Assembly (NCBI GenBank): GCA_003694965.1
Contig: RFJG01000065.1
Span: 1-9,874 of the forward strand
Origin: Methanobacteriota archaeon
Lineage (GTDB): Archaea; Micrarchaeota; Micrarchaeia; Anstonellales; J096
DNA: 9,874 nt
Direction: 5' to 3'
Positions 5,882 through 9,874 of this stretch are shown piece by piece. Within the stretch, counting starts at the first letter, position 1. Every line of letters begins with the position of its first letter. The notes beneath the pieces were generated by a model, which had not been told where the DNA came from, did not search any database, and worked only from the letters and a program-made list of their open reading frames with translations. A program made the translations under genes and the position numbers.

Positions 5882-7044
5882 TGGGATACCTCCGTTGCAT
5901 TAGCGGCGCTATTGGCCCTAAGTTTCCTCAAGTCTTTTATGGCTTCCTTTAAGGACTTGTAGGCATCCTTTAATTCCTTGGCAGCTTCTTTCACAACGCT
6001 GTTGGCTTCTCTGACAACCTTGTCTACATCCTTGGCAGTATCTGCCTCATCGTACTTGCTCTTAGCTTCCTCATGGAGTTGCTTTGCCTTATCTATCTTT
6101 GCCCTGAACTCCTCAAGCTTTGCCTCAGCTTCTGTTGTATCATAGCCCTTGTCCTTGAACTTAGCTATTATAGAGTCTACTTTGTCAGCTGCTTTCTCTG
6201 CCCTGTTTATGAGGTTGCTTATCTTTGCGTTGGCAACCTTGCCAAGTGCTGTCTTTGCACTGCCTTTTATGTTGCCCCACTCATCCTTTATCTCCTTTGC
6301 ATTTGAGACAAGCTCTTCCCTTGTTGTAGCATTCTGGATAGCTGCTTGCTTATCTTTCAGCAAAGCTATCTGTTCATCTAGCTTTGCTATTATGTTAGCC
6401 TTTTCTGTCTCATTAAGAGATGGCTGCTTGCTTACGAAGGATTTTATGAGCTCTAATTTGTTTATGGCGACACTTAGTCCCTTGCCAACATACTCCTTTG
6501 CTCTTTCCTTAGCAACCTCTACTTCTGTCTCGTTCTCCCCTCTGTGCTCTCTCAATTTTTTCCTTGCTTCTATCCACTTCTCCCTTACATCCTTGTATTC
6601 TTTCACTTCTTTCTCATACCTGTCCTTAACTTCCTTGAACTTCTCAACCACCCTCTCTCTTACTTCTTTTATGTGTCCAAACTTCTCTTTGATTGCCTCT
6701 TTGTTGGTTTCTCCCTCTTCTTTGCCTGTACTATGATTTTCACTCTCTACGTTAGTCGTTGCTTCTATGTTAGTAGTTGCTTCTGTAGTTTCTGTACTTG
6801 ATACTGAATCAGTGGCATTGGCCATATCTGAACTCGTGTCTGAACTAGTATCTGTAATCGGAGTATCTTGCACCTCCTCCGTTGTGGTGGCAACTGCAGT
6901 AGTGGTTGTTGTAGCAACGGCACTTGTTGCATTTATGCTTGTTGCTCCATCACTAACCATATCTGTAGCTCCATCCTCATGAGCAAACGCTATGCCAAAC
7001 ATGAGGAATGTTGCTAACAGTCCTATCAAAAAAATCCTTTTCAT
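5878..7044 (-). CDS. Secreted Ser/Thr-rich coiled-coil surface protein
   Basis: A 388-aa protein exported by a signal peptide (1-21, KRIFLIGLLATFLMFGIAFA, cleavage after AFA). Residues about 22-105 are low-complexity and Ser/Thr/Ala-rich (SAVATTTTTAVATTTEEV), with small internal duplications, like a glycosylated stalk. Residues about 110-375 are Lys/Glu-rich helices, probably several coiled coils (EVRERVVEKFKEVKDRYEKE). Seven N-x-S/T sequons are present. There is no C-terminal TM helix or anchor motif, so it may be released or held by a partner such as the coupled lipoprotein. ATG 7044 is chosen over an upstream in-frame start because SD-like GGTGAT lies 3 bases before it and the signal peptide then begins correctly. 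The promoter carries a perfect inverted repeat. The family is not recognised. Confidence 0.88.
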   Translation of the reverse strand: MKRIFLIGLLATFLMFGIAFAHEDGATDMVSDGATSINATSAVATTTTTAVATTTEEVQDTPITDTSSDTSSDMANATDSVSSTETTEATTNIEATTNVESENHSTGKEEGETNKEAIKEKFGHIKEVRERVVEKFKEVKDRYEKEVKEYKDVREKWIEARKKLREHRGENETEVEVAKERAKEYVGKGLSVAINKLELIKSFVSKQPSLNETEKANIIAKLDEQIALLKDKQAAIQNATTREELVSNAKEIKDEWGNIKGSAKTALGKVANAKISNLINRAEKAADKVDSIIAKFKDKGYDTTEAEAKLEEFRAKIDKAKQLHEEAKSKYDEADTAKDVDKVVREANSVVKEAAKELKDAYKSLKEAIKDLRKLRANSAANATEVSQ

Positions 7045-7053
7045 ACTATCACC

Positions 7054-7078
7054 AAAGTTGGAAGAAAAGTCCAACTTT
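7054..7078. promoter_or_regulatory. Perfect 9-bp inverted repeat at promoter of coiled-coil gene (operator candidate)
   Basis: AAAGTTGGA (7054-7062), 7-nt spacer AGAAAAG, then TCCAACTTT (7070-7078), a perfect repeat. It runs from the predicted minus-strand transcription start (near 7053) into the TATA box (7075-7084), where a bound dimer would block initiation. If transcribed it could also fold as a hairpin, but most of it lies upstream of the predicted start. Confidence 0.6.
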
Positions 7079-7084
7079 ATAAAG
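7075..7084 (-). promoter_or_regulatory. TATA box of the coiled-coil/lipoprotein unit
   Basis: CTTTATAAAG is symmetrical, so it reads the same on both strands. On the minus strand it is about 31 nt upstream of ATG 7044. This predicts a start near 7053 and a roughly 10-nt leader that includes GGTGATAGT before the ATG. Confidence 0.65.
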
Positions 7085-7096
7085 ATTCTTTCCTAA

Positions 7097-7135
7097 AGCT
7101 TTAATAAAGCTTTTGGAAGCTTTGAGAAGAGCTTT
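7097..7135 (+). repeat. Four helically phased AGCTTT repeats in divergent promoter region
   Basis: AGCTTT begins at 7097, 7108, 7118 and 7130, giving spacings of 11, 10 and 12 bp, about one DNA turn each. The last two are part of a longer direct repeat, AGCTTTGAGA (7118-7127 and 7130-7139). The array surrounds a TATA-like element (TTTAATAAAG, 7100-7109) for the plus-strand regulator gene. This is what a row of binding sites on one helix face looks like. Chance in AT-rich DNA is the alternative. Confidence 0.55.
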
Positions 7136-7155
7136 GAGATGGCTTAATCGGGGGT
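7100..7155 (+). promoter_or_regulatory. Probable promoter and SD of membrane regulator gene
   Basis: TTTAATAAAG (7100-7109) is the best TATA candidate, placing the start near 7131 and a leader of about 29 nt. GGGGGT (7150-7155) is SD-like. Its spacing suits ATG 7160 better than ATG 7157, which would be only one base away. Confidence 0.45.
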
Positions 7156-7159
7156 CATG

Positions 7160-7879
7160 ATGAGAGAAATGCAAAAAGCTGTTGCCTTCTTTTTGTTGCT
7201 TATGCTAGTGCCACTACATAGTGGCTTTGGGGCAACTCTTAAGGGAACTGTGTATGGGCCAAGCTTAGAAGTGGTGAACAACTCCATAATGGTAATCAAC
7301 ACAACACCGCAACAGACAATAGTAATCAAGAATGGCTCATATAGCATAGAGTTGGGAAATGGCACATACAAAATAATGGTCTATTACAGTGACGGAACAG
7401 AAAACTACACTGATAGCTCTTCAATAAGCATAGTGGACAACGGAAGCTACCAGGTGGATTTCATAGTTTTGCCAAGTATTGGAGAAGAAGACAACATAAG
7501 CAAAGATGTGGTTGATTTCAGCTCTGTTGATTTTCCCACGCAAAATATACAGGACAGCAATAAAGGTGGAATTCCCCTCTATGTTATGTTGGGAATAACC
7601 GTATTGTTATTTGGCGGAGCTGTAATATACTTGAGGAGAAAGATGAGCGGAGCGGCTAGAATTGAGAAAGCTAATGAGACTGCAGTAGATGTAAAAGAGG
7701 ACTTAGCCTTAATATTGAGAGTGATGGAAGAGAACGGTGGAAGGATAACACAGAAGGAACTTCGCACTACTCTGCATTGGTCTGAGGCTAAATTGAGCCT
7801 TGCCCTTACAGAGCTGGAGAGTATGGGAAAGGTCAAGAGAATAAAACAGGGAAGGGGCAACATAGTGTTATTGAAGTGA
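7160..7879 (+). CDS. Membrane-anchored winged-helix transcription regulator (COG2512-like)
   Basis: A 239-aa protein with three parts. A signal peptide (1-24, ends SGFGA) leads into an extracellular region of about 110 residues. Its first half (LKGTVYGPSLEVVNNS, then GSYSIELGNGTYKIMVYY) resembles a carboxypeptidase-regulatory-like beta-sandwich. One TM helix follows (138-158). The cytoplasmic part holds a winged helix-turn-helix at about 180-239, with helices EDLALILRVMEEN, TQKELRTTL and WSEAKLSLALTELESMG and a wing KVKRIKQGRGNIVLL. Seven N-x-S/T sequons lie outside the TM segment, supporting the topology. The layout matches my memory of archaeal COG2512 membrane-associated regulators. It probably senses an external condition and binds DNA while membrane-bound. 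The phased repeats and inverted repeat just upstream are natural targets, making the divergent surface genes and itself likely regulon members. ATG 7157 is an alternative start. Confidence 0.9.
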   Translation: MREMQKAVAFFLLLMLVPLHSGFGATLKGTVYGPSLEVVNNSIMVINTTPQQTIVIKNGSYSIELGNGTYKIMVYYSDGTENYTDSSSISIVDNGSYQVDFIVLPSIGEEDNISKDVVDFSSVDFPTQNIQDSNKGGIPLYVMLGITVLLFGGAVIYLRRKMSGAARIEKANETAVDVKEDLALILRVMEENGGRITQKELRTTLHWSEAKLSLALTELESMGKVKRIKQGRGNIVLLK

Positions 7880-7883
7880 TATT

Positions 7884-8438
7884 ATGGATGTTATATGGCT
7901 CGTCATCGTTGCATTCTTAGAGGCCTTTATATTGCCGTTCCCGCCACCGGATGTTTTCTTGATAGGGCTGTCCTTGGAGAACCCAGGGTTGTGGTTCTTG
8001 TATGCCCTCATATCTACAACATTGTCAACGCTTGGCGGCGGGGTTGGTGTTGTGTTCGGAGAGAAGATAAACGAATACTTAAAGTTAGATGTGAAGAAGT
8101 TTGAGAAACTCTACGAGGATTATGGGGCTCTAGCAATAGCTGTTGGTGCTATGAGTCCCCTGCCTTTCAAGGTAGTTGCGATAGGCTCTGGCTTGCTTGA
8201 GTTTCCGCTGGACAAGTTCATTAAGTATGCTTTCATAACAAGAGGACTTAGGTTTTTTGCAGTTGCCTACATCTCCGCTTATTATGGGAAGGAACTTGTT
8301 GACACCATCATTAACCACCCCTTATCCTGGTTTGTTGCCATCGCAGTTGGAGTGCTGTTGATTTTAGGAAAGTTTATAAAGATGGGTTCCTTAAATGAGC
8401 TATATGCCCAGGAAAAAAAGAGTGGCAAAGAAAACTAA
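7884..8438 (+). CDS. YqaA/DedA-type (SNARE-associated/VTT) integral membrane protein
   Basis: A 184-aa membrane protein. Diagnostic stretches are the early acidic residue and proline run (E13, PFPPPDV 18-24), the Gly-rich GGGVGVVFGE (51-60), SPLPFKVVAIGSG (91-103) and RGLRFFAVAYISAYYG (120-135), which match the YqaA branch (COG1238) of the DedA/VTT superfamily. Members are implicated in lipid scrambling or carrier recycling and in membrane homeostasis; the substrate of this one is unknown. The fold includes re-entrant loops around the two Pro/Gly motifs, and a final TM helix at about 148-165. It starts 4 bp after the regulator stop, with GAAGTGAT as SD, so it is cotranscribed with the membrane regulator. 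That fits an envelope-related job. The C-terminus overlaps the next gene by 35 nt. Confidence 0.9.
   Translation: MDVIWLVIVAFLEAFILPFPPPDVFLIGLSLENPGLWFLYALISTTLSTLGGGVGVVFGEKINEYLKLDVKKFEKLYEDYGALAIAVGAMSPLPFKVVAIGSGLLEFPLDKFIKYAFITRGLRFFAVAYISAYYGKELVDTIINHPLSWFVAIAVGVLLILGKFIKMGSLNELYAQEKKSGKEN
8373..8380 (+). promoter_or_regulatory. TATA box inside the YqaA-like gene, for leaderless downstream gene
   Basis: TTTATAAA lies within the 3' end of the YqaA-like gene, with its downstream edge 24 nt before ATG 8404, which has no SD. The spacing equals the leaderless pattern seen at other genes here and favours ATG 8404 over ATG 8395 (15 nt away, too close). Confidence 0.55.
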
Positions 8439-8808
8439 AAAGAAAGTGGAGAAAAAGGAAAGTGCTGTTGGAAAGGGCATAGTTATACTTACGAAAACTC
8501 CTTATTCTAAGTTGAGCAAGGAAGAGAGGAATGGTAAGAATCTCTACATAGATGTTACTGGCTTGCAGAAGTTCAGCTCACCAAACCTCATGATATTCGG
8601 GAAGAATAAAGACCCTACGAGCATAGTCCTACTCTTGGAGCAGATATTGGAAGGCATAAATGTTAATTTCGTAAAAATAGAGAGCCTGGAGCCTTTCCTG
8701 CTTAACATAAGTAAGCTAGAACTCAAGAGGTTCCTAAGCTACTTGAGGGATTTCCTAATGATGAGGAACATAGAGCTACTTATTGGTGGTAATTATGAGG
8801 AAGAGTAG
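8404..8808 (+). CDS. Small protein with basic tail and possible degenerate RecA/DUF835-like core
   Basis: A 134-aa protein. Residues 1-19 are strongly basic (PRKKRVAKKTKKKVEKK), as in nucleic-acid or acidic-surface binding tails. The rest is alpha/beta: strand GIVILT (25-30), strand NLYIDVTGL (46-54), SSPNLMIFG (58-66), helix TSIVLLLEQILEG (72-84), strand NVNFVKIESLEPFLL (87-101), helix ELKRFLSYLRDFLMMR (106-121), and strand IELLIGG (123-129). The order resembles the second half of KaiC/RadA-like or DUF835-type domains, but there is no Walker A and the usual Walker B aspartate is not evident, so ATPase activity is unlikely. This likeness is by eye and weak. It overlaps the YqaA-like gene by 35 nt, has its own TATA box and overlaps the next gene by 14 nt. 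Confidence 0.75.
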   Translation: MPRKKRVAKKTKKKVEKKESAVGKGIVILTKTPYSKLSKEERNGKNLYIDVTGLQKFSSPNLMIFGKNKDPTSIVLLLEQILEGINVNFVKIESLEPFLLNISKLELKRFLSYLRDFLMMRNIELLIGGNYEEE

Positions 8809-9772
8809 GATGCCATCCCCCATGAGGTTGTGGGAACTCTCAAAAAGAACGAGAGCAATTGATCTTAAAGACAAGAGTGATATAGAGAGAGTAAGGAGAG
8901 CATATAAAGAGATATGCGAAAAGAAGAATAGAGATCCTGAAGATATGGGCCCAGGGATTGAGCACTTATTAGCAGGTACTGCTGAAGGTCTTGAAAAATG
9001 GTTGAGCGTTACAATGACAGTACATGCAGTTATAGATGATTATGGGGAAATAGCCGCTGGAACGCGGTTCTTCGGGTTGAGTGGAAGGAAACCCTATACA
9101 ACAGCATACGTGCCATATAGGCTGGAGGAACTGAAAAAAAGAGCAGAGGAAGGGAGTCTTCCAGACTATGTTCCCGTAAAAACCGTACAACATTATGATT
9201 TAGAGAATTTCAACCTCAAGAAGGAAGTCTTCGGCAAGGAAAGTGGATTCTTTGAGTATATGTTTATACTTCTTTTAGAGAGTTACAAAAACGCTAGAGA
9301 ATTTAGGAAAAATAGTATAGGACCTCTCCAAACAAGTAATGTATCTGGTATAGACATAATTTCATCTAAGGATGATAAGACTATGGCATATGCAGTAAAA
9401 TGCCTCATCCTTGAATTGGCAGGGTTGGAAACCATATTGGACAAAAAAGAAGTAACTCCACACGATGTCAATGAAGCAGCCGAATTGATAACAGAAACAT
9501 ATGAGCGGTATTTCGGCAAGGAAAGAGCAGAACAGGAAGAAAAAGCAAGTGCCAAGTTATGTGAAGTTGCCAACAAGGGAGTTCCTAAAAAATTAATAGA
9601 GAAGTACAGGCAATTATTGGGCTTACAGAAATTTCCGAATGTGGAACTATCTGAAAGGTTCTTACGTGTAGATTATGTTGGGACGACCCTACTATTACTT
9701 TCTCCTATGGTGATCTTTAATTTAGATAAGGGAAACTTCATCTCTAATATTGGGAGGTTGCTACGCTTATGA
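8795..9772 (+). CDS. 325-aa protein of unknown function, mostly helical
   Basis: I do not recognise this protein. It has a basic N-terminus (MRKSRMPSPMRLWELSKRTRA), a helix-rich body with acidic/basic alternation (about 25-60, 108-120 and 222-258), a central less-charged region (GEIAAGTRFFGLSGRKPYTTAYVPYR, split here as residues 84-109), a hydrophobic segment at 152-162 (FFEYMFILLLE), and a C-terminal hydrophobic stretch about 297-310 (TTLLLLSPMVIFNL) that is too short for a confident TM helix. No signal peptide and no enzyme motif are seen. The start is ATG 8795, with SD GGTGGT (8785-8790) four bases upstream. In-frame GTG and TTG codons further up overlap that SD. It overlaps the previous gene by 14 nt and the next by 4 nt, forming a coupled set that may build one complex with the membrane protein that follows. 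Confidence 0.85.
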   Translation: MRKSRMPSPMRLWELSKRTRAIDLKDKSDIERVRRAYKEICEKKNRDPEDMGPGIEHLLAGTAEGLEKWLSVTMTVHAVIDDYGEIAAGTRFFGLSGRKPYTTAYVPYRLEELKKRAEEGSLPDYVPVKTVQHYDLENFNLKKEVFGKESGFFEYMFILLLESYKNAREFRKNSIGPLQTSNVSGIDIISSKDDKTMAYAVKCLILELAGLETILDKKEVTPHDVNEAAELITETYERYFGKERAEQEEKASAKLCEVANKGVPKKLIEKYRQLLGLQKFPNVELSERFLRVDYVGTTLLLLSPMVIFNLDKGNFISNIGRLLRL

Positions 9773-9874
9773 AATTAGATTCTCAATTTGTGCTGACATT
9801 GTTCCTTGTTGTTGTGTTAAGCACATTCTTATTATATGTTGGGAGTGAATTAACGAATAACAGCACCCCTATCA
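9769..9874 (+). CDS. N-terminus of a membrane-anchored protein (cut by window end)
   Basis: 35 codons are visible: MKLDSQFVLTLFLVVVLS, then TFLLYVGSELTNNSTPI. There is one N-terminal TM helix or signal anchor (about 7-25), then a polar segment with an N-x-S sequon. The ATG overlaps the preceding TGA (ATGA), and GGGAGGTT (9752-9759) is a good SD, so translation is coupled to the 325-aa gene. The N-terminus has a short polar leader followed by a hydrophobic helix, which fits either a type IV pilin-like signal or a simple signal anchor. The visible part cannot decide. Confidence 0.7.
   Translation, partial: MKLDSQFVLTLFLVVVLSTFLLYVGSELTNNSTPI

Noticed and set aside
6149..6736. 195-codon hydrophobic, Ser/Leu-rich open frame on the plus strand
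   Set aside because: It is a shadow of the Lys/Glu-rich secreted protein, which has a signal peptide, SD, TATA box and coupled downstream gene. The plus frame has none of these.
7054..7078. Inverted repeat as an intrinsic terminator
   Set aside because: It lies between a TATA box and a start codon in a divergent region; no transcript is expected to end there, and archaeal terminators do not rely on hairpins.
7139..7147. Minimal upstream frame ATG GCT TAA in the leader of the regulator gene
   Set aside because: A two-codon frame with no SD is expected often by chance, and nothing else suggests leader-peptide control.
1..9874. Mobile element, CRISPR array, phage genes or attachment sites
   Set aside because: No transposase or integrase motifs, terminal inverted repeats, regularly spaced repeats or tRNA-end duplications were seen on either strand. 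The VirB2-like genes alone do not show an integrated conjugative element.

Overview
The window looks like a chromosomal segment from an archaeon, most likely a fast-evolving, small-genome lineage of the DPANN type. Four things support this. The sarcin-ricin region of the partial 23S rRNA has the archaeal/eukaryotic form (AGTACGAGAGGAAC). Several promoters have TATA boxes (TTTATAAA and close variants) 22-24 nt upstream of start codons that lack a Shine-Dalgarno site, which is the leaderless arrangement. Other genes use short SD sites (GGTGG, GGTGAT). One gene belongs to what I recognise as an archaeal methyltransferase family (COG2521). The DPANN placement is an inference from divergent rRNA, no 5S gene directly after the 23S, and many small membrane or surface proteins of unknown function. 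No phage, IS element, CRISPR array or tRNA gene was seen.

Layout. Positions 1-~500 (+) hold the 3' end of a 23S rRNA gene, followed by a pyrimidine-rich termination tract. From 537 to 5563 all genes lie on the minus strand and run toward the rRNA. In transcription order they are: seryl-tRNA synthetase; a COG2521-like SAM methyltransferase; an 8-TM protein; two small 3-TM proteins; two tandem VirB2/TrbC-like pilin candidates; and a highly charged coiled-coil protein. TATA boxes split this block into at least four transcription starts: serS, the 8-TM gene, the 3-TM pair and the pilin pair. From 5648 to 7044 (-) lie a secreted Ser/Thr-rich coiled-coil protein and a small lipoprotein, sharing a 4-nt ATGA overlap. 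A 115-bp divergent intergenic region (7045-7159) holds a 9-bp perfect inverted repeat and four AGCTTT units spaced 11, 10 and 12 bp apart. On the plus strand from 7160 come a membrane-anchored winged-helix regulator, a YqaA/DedA-type membrane protein, a small basic protein, a 325-aa protein of unknown function, and the start of a TM-anchored protein cut by the window end.

How they may work together. The pilin pair and the charged protein could be part of a conjugation- or DNA-import-type pilus like the archaeal Ced/Ted systems, but no VirB4/VirD4-type ATPase is in view. The membrane regulator, its phased operator-like repeats and the divergent secreted coiled-coil/lipoprotein pair look like a self-contained surface-sensing module. 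The rRNA carries apparent substitutions at normally near-invariant peptidyl-transferase positions, including the equivalent of E. coli A2503, and a compensated base pair in helix 89 nearby suggests these are real. Alignments to E. coli numbering were done by eye from memory.
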